Positions 32,257-43,689 of a stretch of 64,000 nucleotides of DNA are shown in pieces. Position 1 is the stretch's first letter; each line of letters begins with the position of its first letter. The translations under genes were made by a program, and so were the position numbers. The notes under the pieces are model-generated. The model made no database searches and was not told where the DNA came from. It worked only from the letters and a program-made list of their open reading frames with translations. Origin of the DNA: Distichodus sexfasciatus (lineage: Eukaryota > Chordata > Actinopteri > Characiformes > Distichodontidae). The DNA lies in contig JAVGVS010000045.1 in the NCBI GenBank assembly GCA_032718565.1, forward strand, positions 2,068,168 to 2,132,167, in the 5' to 3' direction.

Positions 32257-33591
32257 CAGTGTTGGGCACATTACTTTAAAAAGTAATTAGTTATATATAG
32301 TTACTAGTTACTTCTTCCAAAAAAGTAACTGAGTTAATGTAAGGTTACAGCATTATAAAAGTAACTAGTTACCATGAAAAGTAACTTATGCATTACATTT
32401 TTTAAAAATGTTCAAATACAGTACTGTGCAAAGGTTTTAGGCAGGTGTGAAAAAATGCTGAAAACAAAGAATGCTTTCAAAAATGGAAGTGTTAATCATT
32501 TATTTTCATCAATCAACAAAATACAGTGAATAGACAAAGAAATCTAAATCAAATCAATATTTGGTGTAAGCCACCCTTTTGCCTTCAAAACAACATCAAT
32601 TCTTCTAGGTACACTTTTCGGACTTTTTTGAAGGGAACTTCGACTGATAGGTTGTTCCAAACATCTTGGAGAACCCAACCACAGATCTATAATCTATAAT
32701 CCTACAAAATAATATAATGACTACAAAATAATATAATGACTATAATCTTTACAAAATCCCTAACTTTGTGAAGGTACATATAAATTGATGCTGGTTTTAA
32801 AGACAAGGTAGTAACACCAAATATTGATTTGATTTAGATTTTTTCTTTTGTTAAGCTCACTTTGCATTTTGTTAATTGATAAAATAAACAATCATTATTT
32901 ATATTTCTGAAAGCATTCTTTGTTTACAGGATTTTTTCACACCTGCCTAAAACTTTTGCACAGTACTGTATCTCAAAAATGTAGATCCCCCTCCCCCTTT
33001 TGATGGAAATTTAGCTGTATGTTCAATTATTTGTAATAACACTGACTATTAAATATGTGTAATTAATGAAATAGACACTTAAAATAAATAAAAGTCTAAA
33101 TATAAATAAAATAAAACATTTTTAACTGAAAACATTGTACACAAATCTACACTATTCTGATATCGCTGTGGGACAATGTGAGACAAGACACCTATCAAAT
33201 TTAATATATCATTGTAAATTTGGTCATTACTATGTATATAATAGTAGAATGATAAAACACAATAGATGTTTTAGAACTTTTCATATTTATTGCACATCAA
33301 CAGGCTGCAACTGGCGATCAAATAGGTCTAAATTGAATGATGCTTGTACTCTACCTTATCCAATCATCATCCCTTATGCGGCTGTCTCGCCCCTCACCGA
33401 AGAAGAGAAAAAAGCTTTGCCGCTCCTGTAGCTGAGAGCTTGGTCGGATGAAAACAGCTTAATAACAGTAACGCGCCACATGTTATTGTCAATAACGGTA
33501 ACGGCGTTGTAACGGTGGAAACGGTAATTGGGTAGATTACCCGTTACTGAAAAATGACTTTTTTTCAGTAACGCCGTTATTCCCATCGCTG
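32257..33591. mobile_element. hAT element with clear target duplication, split by a Tc1 MITE
   Basis: Left end CAGTGTTGGGCACATTAC with AAGTAATTAGTTA repeats; right end reversed CCAGCGATGGGAATAACGGCG. GTTGTGATC flanks both sides (32248-32256 and 33592-33600); hAT elements duplicate 8 bp, and the ninth base is an end ambiguity. The interior is AT-rich with no intact transposase. Minus the nested 550 bp element, the copy is about 0.8 kb. Confidence 0.88.
32419..32968. mobile_element. Tc1-like MITE with long inverted repeats
   Basis: CAGTACTGTGCAAARGTTTT starts both ends, with TA on each side (32417-32418 and 32969-32970). Inverted similarity continues for about 150 bp, to the CAATATTTGGTGT block on each arm. 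The middle has no coding sequence. A related element is at 56329-56835. Confidence 0.88.
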
Positions 33592-33950
33592 GTTGTGATC
33601 ATGATTATTTGTAGGATGGAAGTATATATTTATGGTGTGCGTAATGCAGTGTCATGTGACCTTTTGACCCTGGTGTTCCGGGCCTTGTGACGCAGCAAGA
33701 TGCATTGTGGATTCTTTACCCAGCATGCAGGAGGAAGCAGATCTGTGACTGATCTCTCAACAGCACACACCGCCTTGTTGTTCTATTAATAAGCCATCTG
33801 TCTCCTGCAATATTTAGGCGTTTGCCTGCCTCCCGCCTCCCACCTGACCAACCCTAGCCTTTGTTACATCACTTCCTGCTGCCAGCGTAATCCCACAACG
33901 CGGTCTTTATTTCCCGTTACGCAACCCAGACCTCCTTATGAAAGCAGGAT
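33592..33950. other. Unassigned spacer
   Basis: Unique-looking DNA, including CTATTAATAAGCCATCTGTC and CAATATTTAGGCG near 33790-33830, which might be regulatory. No gene. Confidence 0.35.
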
Positions 33951-34359
33951 GAAATCTCTCCCTTTGTCTGATATCTTATTGTTCTCTCCAACACTCCTCA
34001 CTCAACATTTCCCACCTCTCCCTTCATCTCCCCCTTTACAATGTAGATTTATTACAGCTAACTTCATTCATTTTCCTCTATTCGTTCTCTCCTTCTCTCT
34101 CTTTCTTCCTCCGTCTAATGTCTTTAACTCGCTCCCTCTCTCTTCCTTCGCTCCTTCTCCCTTCCTCTTGCCTTCTCTTTTTCCCCCTCACCCCTTTCTT
34201 TCCCTCTCCCTCATCCCTCCATCTTTTTCTCCCTCAGTTCTCCCTCTCCCTCATTTTCTCCCTCCCTTAGTTTCTTTCTCTCTCTCTCTCCTTTTCTTCC
34301 TCCGTCTTTCTCTCACCCGCTCTTTTTCTCTCTCACCCTCCTCCCTATCTCCCCCCATA

Positions 34360-34391
<32 letters not shown>

Positions 34392-34450
34392 TCTTTCTGT
34401 CCCTCTCCCTCCTTCTCTCTCGTTATCCCTCTGCTTCTCCCTCCTTTAAT
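33951..34450. repeat. Pyrimidine-rich tract
   Basis: CTCCCTC/TTCTCTC sequence with (CT)n cores at 34360-34395. The 166-residue Leu/Pro/Ser open frame here is an artefact of composition. Confidence 0.85.
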
Positions 34451-34496
34451 CACTCCCTCTTTTACTCTCTTTTCTTCTAGTTTTTGCAACTCTTCA

Positions 34497-34692
34497 GCAC
34501 GGCTGGTAACATAATGGTTAGGGAGTGACCGGAAGGTTGCCGGTTCAAGTCCTGGATCGGTAAGGGTACCAATGAGGTACTCATGCTTCGTGCTCCATGT
34601 CAGATGCAGCTGCTCCTTCAAGTGCAGAGCTGACGTGGTTGTGGTGCAGTGGGTGCTGTGCTGTGTTCACAATGACAAATAATCACTCACTT
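34497..34692 (+). mobile_element. SINE-B copy, near full length
   Basis: Head GGCTGGTAACATAATGGTTA, box B GGTTCAAGTCC, then GGTAAGGGTACCAATGAG, and the tail TTCACAATGACAAATAATCA. Confidence 0.83.
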
Positions 34693-35044
34693 AAAAATCA
34701 CTCCTGTTTAGGAAAAGAGAAATGGCCTCTACTTACTTAAGAGTTCACTGGGTGGATGATGAGTGAGACATCGCTGACCGCTGCAGCAGAGAGTGTGTGT
34801 TTTGCTGCGTAATGCCCACTGTGTGTGTTTAATCTCAGCTGTAAGAGGGAAGGGATTAGAGTACGGCCTGAAGATCACCCTTCTCTACTGATACACCTCT
34901 TACATAAAGTCATAAAGGCTGGAGCAGACGAGTGCAGCCTAACCGAGAGAGAGAGAGAGAGAGAGAGGGTTGTGTGGTCAGTTTCAACTCTACAGCAGTT
35001 TACATGATTAGACCAGAAATAACTTCATATTTAACAGTACCATT

Positions 35045-35489
35045 CATCTCTCTCTTCATCCCTCTCTTTCTTTTCCGTCTCCCTTTCCCGCTCTCTCTCT
35101 TCTCATCCCTCTGTCTATTCATCTCTCTCTCTCTAACCCTCTCTTTTTCTCCTTTTCTCTCTCCTCTCTCTTATTCCTCTGTCTCCTCCCCCCCTCTCTT
35201 CCTCTCTTTCCTTCCCTCCCCCTGTCTTCCTCTCTTTCCCCCTCTCTCCCCCTCTCTTTACACTCTTCCTCTATCTCTCTTTGTGTCTTCCCTCTGCCTC
35301 TTTCTCTGTCCATCTCTCCCTCTCACTCTCTCCCTCCATTCCTCCATCTCTGCACTCTTCCTCTCCCATTCTTTTCACCTCTCTCTCTCTCTCTCTCTGT
35401 CCCTCTCATCCCTCTGCCTCTTTCTCTTTTCATCTCGCCCTCTCCATCTCTCTCTCTGCTCTTCCTCCCTCCCTCTTCTCCATCCCTCC

Positions 35490-35536
<47 letters not shown>
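35045..35536. repeat. Pyrimidine-rich tract ending in (TC)n
   Basis: Irregular CTCTCTTTCC sequence passes into pure (TC)n at about 35490-35535. Plus-strand open frames of up to 205 residues are Leu/Ser-rich repeat translations. Confidence 0.87.
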
Positions 35537-35538
<2 letters not shown>

Positions 35539-35659
35539 ATTTTGCTTAACGAGGTTGAGATTAGAGTAAAGTGTAGGATTAGGTGTAGAAATGTGATGTT
35601 GCTGTTTACATAATCACACCATCACTATGACCTTGGATACTAGCAAAGTTATCAAACAA

Positions 35660-35660
35660 A

Positions 35661-35705
<45 letters not shown>

Positions 35706-35706
35706 T
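35660..35706. repeat. (GT)n(GA)n compound microsatellite
   Basis: About ten GT units followed by about fourteen GA units. The same GT-then-GA order occurs at 51521-51572. Confidence 0.93.
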
Positions 35707-35929
35707 GTAGGTAATTGGAATTACCATCTCATAAATAACACATCAAAGTGACACTCCATCAGAGACTGTGGGCAGCATAATGCAGGTAAACAGCAGCTTC
35801 AGGGATCTGACTCTCTCTCCACCCAGCCCTGACACACACACACACACACGCCTCTTACGTTCCAGCGCGGTGGTGTGTAAGGGTTGAGTGTGATTCATCT
35901 GTGTGTGTATGTCTCTACAAATGGGCAGC

Positions 35930-36078
35930 TTTTTGGCACCACCTGTGGAGCAGCGCTTGAGGACGATACCTTGCACATGAGTACCTCAGTGGTACCTTTA
36001 CTGGCCTGGGCTTCGAACCGGCGACCCTCCGATCACAGGGTCAACTCCTTAACCGTTACACTACCGACTGCCCCCAAT
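35930..36078 (-). mobile_element. SINE-B copy, tail missing
   Basis: On the minus strand the head starts CAGTCGGTAGTGTAACGGTT and box B is GGTTCGAAGCC, followed by GTAAAGGTACCACTGAGGTA. It stops before the CACTGCTCC block. Confidence 0.78.
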
Positions 36079-36125
36079 GATGTTGACATGACAGATTAAA
36101 TTAAATGATTAAGTGATGTTTGCAG

Positions 36126-36376
36126 TAGGGATGCAACTGTCCAGTGTGCCGATGGTTCGGTACGTATCGGTTGTGGCAATTTTTCTAGAATCCAAGCTTC
36201 GTTTAATTTCGTCACAGCTAGAGTTCGACAGAGAACTTAAATCCCTGAGAATGCGTGCACAATGACCACGTTTTAAAAACGATCATTTAATGTCGTGCGT
36301 ACCGAACTATCGCGGTTCGCCGGGGTGTACCGAACCGAACAGGACGCACCGAATACCGAAAACCGTTGCATCCCTA
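36126..36376. mobile_element. hAT MITE, 251 bp, perfect target duplication
   Basis: The ends TAGGGATGCAAC are perfectly inverted. The 8-bp duplication GTTTGCAG is intact on both sides (36118-36125 and 36377-36384). Inner GGTTCGGTACG and CCGAACCGAACAGG runs are typical of this hAT group. Intact duplications suggest this is one of the younger insertions in the window. Confidence 0.9.
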
Positions 36377-37189
36377 GTTTGCAGTGTACATGTGTCCCGT
36401 GTGGCTGGACGTGTCTGCTCCCTGCTCCCTCGTTCGGCGTGTGGTTTGTAATTTGGTCTGGCGTTCTGCATGGAGAGCGGTGTGATGTGGATTAAGGCGG
36501 AGTTTGTGGTGCAGAGGTGCTGCTGCGGTCTGATATGACGAGCTTCTTTAAAGACAAATGGAAATTTGATTTACGTTATCACCTCCCTGAGTCTCAAATT
36601 ACACACACACAGACACGGACACACACACACACATGCACACACCTGTACTGTCAGATTAGACTCACCCCCATGTCTCTTTTTGCTCTGGATGTTATTCCAA
36701 GCGTTGGGGAAACTAACTTTAAACCACAGCTTTTCAAGCTTCAAGTTGCTAGTGATTAGACGTGTTCACTACTGCTGAATAAATCAGTGATGCACAGTAG
36801 CAGCTGTCATTCTGCTCTTATTAATCTACAGTTTATCTCATGATTCAATTTGTCACGTTAGACTTTCAATTATCCAAATTGCCTATTTGTCTAATTGTCT
36901 AACATATATCTCCAGTAGCTGGAGATTAAATCCCCCAAATGCATTTCAGTCTTGAAACGCAAACGTGATTCAGTTGAGAAAAGCCAGATGGAAACAGCAT
37001 CATATTTCATATTTACTCACAACTTACACTCCTACAATATAAACGTGTGTACAATAAAGTGCTTCTTTTATTGCATGTGGCAGAAAACACACACACACCC
37101 ACAAACACACACGTGAATACACACACAGTCACACCCCCCCAACTCCTCCTGCCACATCCCTGTGCTGCCGCTCGGCCACTTTGTCCCCG

Positions 37190-37415
37190 TTGTATTAATC
37201 TGTGATTCTGAAGCTGTGATTTTCTCGTAGCGTGTGTGAATTATTCATGAGCGGGGGGCCGGGTTGGGGGTGGGAGGTTGAGGGGGCGGGGCGTCGCTCT
37301 GGGAGATCAGCAGGTAGAATGAGCAGCATTAGCATGCCTTCACACATGAGCGATGCCATCATGGAGCTTTATGGCAGCGACCTCGTCCCAGCGGCACGAG
37401 GGAGGAGGGGGTGAT
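37190..37415 (+). other. GC-rich island with a short open frame, unassigned
   Basis: Unique-looking DNA with GTGAATTATTCATGAGCGG, a G-rich stretch, and then a small open frame (37319-37411) reading MSSISMPSHMSDAIMELYG. No family is recognised and no splice pair is evident. It could be a regulatory island, or chance. Confidence 0.2.
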
Positions 37416-37549
37416 AGGACAACAACACAGCTCTGATTATTCACCAACACACACACACACATATATAAGAGCACACACCTCCCTATATACCAGGCCACCT
37501 GCTGCACTTCCATACTGTGTGTGTGTGTGTGTGTGCACGCATTACGCTT

Positions 37550-38259
37550 AATGTGTATTTATACTAGATTATGCTAAATTTACACTAAATCGATGTTTTA
37601 AATGAATCGCTAAGTGCCTTCAGTGGAAAAAGACGTCAGTGGAGAATTTTTTTTTAACAGTGCAACAGCGCTGGACTTGTCAATGTCATTTCTTTCCCGC
37701 TAGCCAATCAAAATCGAGGAAGGGGCTGGACATACACCATCAGGAACTCGCTAACAGTAAAGATAATCTCATTTATGTTGCCTTAACTACCGATCTCAAA
37801 GGAACATGTTACAATGTTTACATGAAATAGGAACGAACGCGGAAGTGCCCAATGGCGCTTTCTGTAACTTAGCAACAACAAGCACTGAGAGAAGCGCTCT
37901 GGGAATGAGGTTTTGACCCTCAGCACAAAAAAAACACGTTTTTTGGACACAGGGACACTCATTTTGTTCATTTTGATTTTCACTGTGAAGAACTGGAAAA
38001 ATAACCTGAAAATATTGAATAATTTTGTGTTAATATAATGCAGAACCCCCTGTATTGTCTTTTTTAAAAATGTATTTTATTTCTGTTTTACATTCAGCAA
38101 TAAATAACAAACATAAGGAACGGTGCCTTGTTCCTATGATTTTTATATATTGGTACTACATTGGTAAAATGAATTAATGCAAATTATAATAATGGTGATA
38201 CCGTGATTATTTCTCAGACAATAATCGTACCATCAAAATCTGTAATCGTCTCATCCCTA
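37550..38259. mobile_element. hAT element, right end only
   Basis: The right terminus, reversed, is TAGGGATGAGACGATTACAG, followed inward by GATGGTACGATTATTGTC, a common hAT terminal arrangement. The left end was not located and no transposase domain is visible, so the start is approximate. Confidence 0.5.
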
Positions 38260-38990
38260 GTGATGAAGGACATGGGCCGGTCTTCCTGGGCTTCCTGTGT
38301 CAGCGGTCGTTAGTCGGTTCTGCTCTCTGCTTTCTCTCCTCTACACGTCTGACGCACGCCGCTGTTGTGAAAGACAGGAAAAAGGAGGAGTAAATGTCGG
38401 CGCTTGTGAGTCAGTCGGCTCTTTATGAGCTTCAGAGCGTCTCACAATAGAAGTAGCAGAGAGGGTTCCTACAGAGCTGCAGTGCTGAGAGCTGTGATCA
38501 TCAGCACCAAGTCTACCGTGTTAATCCAGCACCTTTCATACGTCAAACCAAAAACCCTCTACATGTACAAAGAACAATGAGGTAAAAATCGACAACTACA
38601 TCTTAACATTCATCGTTGTTATTGTCAAGACTTTACCCAATAATCACTGTTATTAATGTTATTAGTAGTAACAAAACCAACAAAAACAGCAACATTTCTC
38701 TAACACTTTCAAAAATGATCAGGACACGGCTTTTACCTCTCATCTGAAGAGTTTAATTAGGGTGTTTTGCAAAAATTCTAAAACAGAATTTTATGTGGGA
38801 TGATACACTAATTAGAAATGTTAAAGCTGAAACCTTGGGTAAAACATTCAGTACAGACACAAAACTTCACTTTTTTCACACGTCCATTTCCAGAGTGTTG
38901 GCATCTACACTTTATATTGGAATCTAATTGATATTTGTATAATACAGTCTTCCAAACTCTCTCTTTCATCTCACTTTGAAATGACTTTCC
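38260..38990. other. Unassigned spacer
   Basis: No gene or repeat that I can support. Confidence 0.4.
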
Positions 38991-39130
38991 TGGCATCGAC
39001 ACGCGTTCAGCAGCCCTCGCAGCTTTTCAGCAGCTGAAGGTCGCTTCGTAAACGCTCGACGGCTGAATGTACGGCGTAAGCGCTAATCTGCGTGTTGTTT
39101 ACTTGATTAGTGCGCGTCTCAAAGCCGTCG
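38991..39130. promoter_or_regulatory. Candidate conserved non-coding element
   Basis: Unique DNA with AAGCGCTAATCTGCG, a forkhead-like TGTTTAC and TTGATTAGTGCGCG within 45 bp near 39080-39115, together with CpG sites. Inference from motif density only. Confidence 0.22.
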
Positions 39131-39363
39131 GCGCGGGCCTAAGAGAGAAGCAGCGGCGGGCACAGCGGCGTGCCAACTCACACACCGGGCATCAGCCGTC
39201 CACACGGGCACTGCTTTGTTCGCGGGTAAGAAAGAGGAAAGAGGGAGGAATCGCGGATCAAACTGAGAGCTGCCAACGACAATAAAGCCGTCAGGGGACG
39301 AGCGGGAACTCTCATAACACTCAGCCTCATTCGATTTCTACTTGAGAAAGTTAACACTTAGCG

Positions 39364-39484
39364 TTTAGCTCTTATCCAGAACGACTTCCATCTCCCAGCC
39401 TGGGGTGAAAGGTCAGGTCAGGTAACCAGTGGTGTTAGTGCTTCAAACCCACAAACTCTTGGTCCAGAGACCACCACTAGACCA
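39364..39484 (-). mobile_element. SINE-C fragment
   Basis: On the minus strand: CTAGTGGTGGTCTCTGGACC, AAGAGTTTGTGGGTTTGAAG, and the tail TTCTGGATAAGAGCTAAACG. The middle is reduced. Confidence 0.7.
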
Positions 39485-39499
39485 GCAATTCAATAGAAT

Positions 39500-39722
39500 T
39501 TTCAATTCAGTTCCATTCAATTTTATTTATATAGCGCTCTTAACAACAGTCATTGTAACAAGGCGCTTTACATATAATTGGCCCAAACCCCCAACCCACA
39601 AGCCTGAGGCGACAGTGGCAGGGAAAAACTTCCTGTAGTAGGAAGAAACCTTGAGGAGAACCAAGACTCGGAAAGGGACTCCATCCTCCTCTGGGTGACT
39701 GGGGTGAGTAAACATTTAACAC
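39500..39722 (+). repeat. Repeat F copy 1
   Basis: Carries the fish-repeat landmarks TTTTATTTATATAGCGCTCT, GGCGCTTTACATATAATTGG, GGGAAAAACTTCCTGTAGTA and AGAAACCTTGAGGAGAACCA. A second copy in reverse lies at 54425-54620. I recognise the type but cannot name its class. Confidence 0.7.
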
Positions 39723-39829
39723 AAGTAAACATTAGTTCAAGATTAACCGTTAATTAAACTGAACGAAACCCAGCAAACTAATGTTTTGCACAAACAGAAA
39801 TTAGCCCAAGATTAAACAATTTTCCATCC

Positions 39830-40407
39830 CTTGGTCAGCCGTAGGGTCTTTCTGTGTGGAGTTTACATGCTCTCCCCTGTGGGTTCCCTCCACGTGCTCC
39901 GGTTTCCTCCCGTAGTCCAAAAGCATGCACTATAGGTTAATTAGTGACTCTAAATTGGCCCATTAAGGGGTCACTGTGTGAGTGTGTGTGTGCCCTGCGG
40001 TGTGTTGGTGTCATGACCCCCCTGGACTTTGGCCAAGCCAGCCCACTGGAGTTTAGTTCTGTGCTCCCTGTCTGTCAAAGTCCTTGTCCCACCTTCAGTG
40101 TCTCTTGTCGGTCTACCCTCACACTTCCCTCCCCATGGCAGCGTGCTTTGTCTGGTTCTTCTGAAGCTTCAGAGAAAAGTTTTGTTTGTGGCCCTCGTGC
40201 CAGTTTATGTTTGAGTTGTTCATATTCTTGAAATAAATGGCTTGCACCATGACCTCGCCTCGTGTCATGTCGACACCCGTCGTGACAGTTGGTGCCTGCC
40301 CAGGGTTGGCCCCAGCCTTGCGCCTCTAAGTTCCCGGGATAGGCTCCGGTCACCGCGACCCCGATAGGGATTAAAATAAGGTTCGGATAATGAATGAATG
40401 ACTGAAT
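39830..40407 (+). mobile_element. SINE-A copy split by a solo LTR
   Basis: The SINE body runs from CCGTAGGGTCTTTCTGTGTG to GCGGTGTGTTGG, resumes at GTTGGTGCCTGCCCAGGG, and ends GGATAATGAATGAATGACTG. The gap is exactly the LTR plus one copy of its 5-bp duplication. The tRNA head is lost. Confidence 0.85.
40009..40287 (+). mobile_element. Solo LTR, 279 bp, perfect 5-bp duplication
   Basis: Ends TGTCATGAC and GTCGTGACA are imperfect inverted repeats with the TG...CA pattern. GTTGG flanks both sides (40004-40008 and 40288-40292). A polyadenylation signal AATAAA lies at 40232-40237, about 50 bp before the 3' end. No primer-binding site, polypurine tract or internal genes adjoin it, so it is the product of LTR-LTR recombination. 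It is a different family from LTR-D. Confidence 0.9.
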
Positions 40408-40969
40408 AAAGATTCTTTATTTATCACATACATAGCTATACCGTACAAGTACATTATGTAGCGAAATCTTCCCTGAACCGTCCTAATACTGTGCAAATCA
40501 GAGGATAGAATTTACAAATTAGAAGTTAAATTAAAGATTATTTTTACTCTCAAAAATGAGAGTGAAAACAACAGTGTATATAGAGAAAATACAGTTCTTT
40601 AAAGGCAGGTGGGAGATAAATGGACATACTGTATATATCTGATATAAAGTTATAGATTTTGTTCTTGTCTAGCAACAAATATATTTGTGGAAACGTGTTT
40701 TATAAACAGATTTCTTCGTAAGATCAGTAGATGGATGAGGCTCAGTGTTCCTGCTCACCTCAACCCGCTCACCAGCTACAGACAGGTTTCCACTGCCATC
40801 AGTTGTTACGTTGGCACGCTCTCTATCACGATGTCCTCTCAGGGCCAAATATATGCTTTGTCCCCTTAGGCCCCCAGTGTTCCACCTTGTTGAGCTCCAA
40901 CCTCTCACTGCAGTGAGCACCAGACGGAGCAGCAGTAGCAGGTTGGAGCAGTAGCGCTTGGCCGTGTTT

Positions 40970-41165
40970 GATGTGTGTAAACAGGCTAATGAAGGCGAGC
41001 CGGTGAGAGTTTTGCCATCTCGCTGTCTCGCCGCTGCTCGTACCGACGGGATTTGCTGAGTGAAAGCTCCTCACAATAACATCCTCTCCTCTAATCGCAT
41101 TAGCCCCCCAACACTCCCATGAATTCAGCCTGCGGGCAAATATAATCCCGAGCTGCACACAAGCC
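40970..41165. promoter_or_regulatory. Candidate conserved non-coding element
   Basis: Unique DNA containing GGCTAATGAAGGCGAGC, CTCTAATCGCATTAGCC and AATATAATCCCGAGC (a TAATCC site). It lies between a SINE and simple sequence. Low certainty. Confidence 0.22.
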
Positions 41166-41308
41166 TCCAGCGCTGCCTTTAAGACGGACGGAGGATAGAC
41201 AAAGACACGGGACAGACACGAGGAGACAAACAGACAGACAATCTCAAATTACAGGACTTTACTGATCGATTCCAAAAAAATATTATCATGATTCAGTTCA
41301 GTTCATGA

Positions 41309-41565
41309 GCGGCACGGTGGCGCAGTGGTTTGCGGTGGTTAGGTCCTGGGTTCAGTCCCTGGGTTGTCCGTGGGCCCTCTCTTTGTGGAGTTTGCATGCT
41401 CTTCCTGTGTTCATGTGGGTTTCTCCCACAGTACAAATGCGTGCAATATAGGTTAATTGGTGACCCCGCCTTGCGCCCATTGTTCCCGGGATAGCCTCCG
41501 GTCCCCACTGCGACAGCAATTGAGATTAAGTGGTTTTGATAATGAATGTATGAATGGATGAATGA
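41309..41565 (+). mobile_element. SINE-A copy, internally shortened
   Basis: Box A-like TGGCGCAGTGG, box B-like GGTTCAGTCCC, and the tail TAATGAATGTATGAATGG. AGTTCAT occurs on both flanks and may be the target duplication. About 80 bp of the usual middle is missing. Confidence 0.8.
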
Positions 41566-41602
41566 GTCTAGTTCATTTGTTCAGAACTTTTTACCATCCA
41601 CA

Positions 41603-41745
41603 AGCTCTGCTCTCATGCTAGCTGTCCACTGCTCCTTCATGGATGGGTCAAATGCAGAGCTCACATTTGGCTGTGGTGCACTGTGTGGTGCACTCACTTT
41701 CAAGTTTATTATTAATTACCATAATTGAATAATTGAATGACAAAT
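41603..41745 (+). mobile_element. SINE-B fragment
   Basis: TGCTCCTTCATGGATGGGTC and AATGCAGAGCTCACATTTGG, with a remnant of the tail GAATGACAAATAAATAC. Confidence 0.65.
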
Positions 41746-41802
41746 AAATACTCTCGAACTTTCTCTCCGTCTCGCTAGGGTTTTACACAAATACTCATTG
41801 CA

Positions 41803-42279
41803 ATGTGTGTAAGAGTGCTATACAGTGTCGGTAGATTCTTACCGCAAGCCACAAACAAGAAAACACTGGAGAACATCAGAAATCAACAACTGCTGAAGGG
41901 AACATTAAGAAGAATTTTCTCCTTAAGTGCGGTTTGTGGACGAGAGCTGACAAGTTTCTCCTGCAGCTGCGTCTCTCTCGTATTTTTAGACGAACGTGGA
42001 CGTGGACGTGAACCTGACGAAAGTCAGCAGCACGATGACATCATCACACCTCCAGCATCTTATAGAGTGGAGCGGCTCGTCTCCTCCTTCCACATGACCA
42101 CAGGAGAGAAAACACTCGCACCGCATCCCCACATCACACTGTCTCGCCCCTCGTCTCATCGTCTCACTTTCATCTCCAGCTTAACCCCAGCGTCACGCTC
42201 CAGCCCTGAGCCGCAGAGCTGCGCTGACAGACTAGAGAAAACTTTTCTGTCTTTCCTCATCCTCCTGCCCTCACAGTGA
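41803..42279 (+). other. 158-residue open frame, probably not a gene
   Basis: One of the few sizeable open frames not built on a tandem repeat. It begins MCVRVLYSVGRFLPQ and is Ser/Pro/Arg-rich later. There is no recognised domain, no signal peptide or membrane segment, no promoter context and no splice structure. Much of it lies in unique DNA, so coding character should be judged by comparison, but I would not annotate it as a gene. Confidence 0.12.
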
Positions 42280-42344
42280 ACCCTGAAACACCACGCAGTC
42301 CCCGCTCCTGATGTGCGGGGAGAAGAAGGGAGGACGGGGAGAAG

Positions 42345-42359
42345 CGGAGGAGAGAGAGT

Positions 42360-42395
<36 letters not shown>
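42345..42395. repeat. (GA)n tract
   Basis: AGAGAG run of about 13 units embedded in purine-rich DNA, followed by GT tracts near 42585-42610, 42668-42686 and 42834-42848. Confidence 0.85.
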
Positions 42396-42397
<2 letters not shown>

Positions 42398-43207
42398 AAG
42401 GAGGAAGCGGAGAAGGCCGGGATGAGAATAATCTCATAGAGCTTGAAATGGGTTTTGGGCTGGTTTAAGGCCTGTGCTGGCTCCAGCTTCAGGAGTTTCA
42501 CGGCAGAGGCGAGGTTTTTGGAGCTGGGTCCAGAAGATAGAAGGCCACGGGCGGCAAGTTGCTGATTAGCATAACGAGTGTATGTGTGTGTATGTGTCTG
42601 TGTGTGTGTGTGAGACGGAGACACTGTGAGGCACACAGTCACATCTGTTCTTGAATCTGTCTGGAATGTGTGTGTGTGTGTGTGTGCCCGCTGTGATCAG
42701 TCTTAACAGACGTTTCTGCTCAGTGCCCGGCTCTGAAACGCCCTCCAGCTTGGCATCAGACACTCCTGCGCATGCCAGGCCGCTTACCTCGGGCACCTCC
42801 TGCTTATTGTGCTGCATCACACGGGCCCGCATGTGTGTGTGTGTGTGAAAAGCATCTCTGTGTTCCGCTTTCTCAGAAACTGCTCTTCCAGTGTGTGAGA
42901 GATGCAGTGTGTGTAAGAGGTTGTGTAAGAGCAGCTGGTGTGTGTGTGTGTGTGTGTTGTAGCTGCTGTTGTTAGGTCAGTGCTTAATACAGCAAAACAT
43001 TCTGTACATCTCCATCCTCCTCCCACTATGTTTCACTATTTAAACCTAATTTTACTGTGGGAAACATGCACACAATACTTTTATTTTACTTCTGACTTTT
43101 CTCTAACAGGGTTTGTTGAGGTGCGTAACACAGCTGGCGGTATCTTAGTCGGATGACAGTTGTTGATGTAAGTCTAGTTTTACAGGTTGAAGAACAGTCG
43201 TCGACCA

Positions 43208-43250
43208 CAAAGCGTCTGCTAAATGCTGTAAATTTAAATGTAAATGTTTT
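43208..43250 (+). mobile_element. SINE-C tail fragment
   Basis: AAGCGTCTGCTAAATGCTGT followed by AAATTTAAATGTAAATG, the 3' end of the family only. Confidence 0.65.
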
Positions 43251-43689
43251 CACGTTTTCACTCCAAAAATATTCTCCTTTTGGCAAGGAGACATTCAACA
43301 TTCAACGGTGTCTCACCTCACTGTGTGTCTACAGGTTTGTAAGAGTGCAGATGATGCTGATGTTCTAAAAACAGCCATTTTAAGTGTTTTATGTCACCGG
43401 CTGCTAAAACACAATCATATCATAACAGACTTTGTCACCTCAGCTGACGTTTCATCATTGTCCATTGAATTGATATAATTTTGTATTGTGGTTTACACGC
43501 CTACTTAAGACTGTAGTATGTACAAGTCTTTATTAACTGTGTGGTGAGTTTGTTGTTGGTGCAGAAGGACAGATAGAGCAGCGTTCAGGTGGAGCAGTGT
43601 TTAGAATCAGAATCAAGAATGAAGCTTACTGCCGAGTGTCTTGTCCCATACAAGGAAATGGTTGGAGCTGAAGACATTAAAGTATGAAA

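Noticed and set aside
34932..35613. 205-residue plus-strand open frame with apparent membrane character
   Set aside because: Leu/Ser/Pro runs come from a CT-rich tract and not from a membrane protein.
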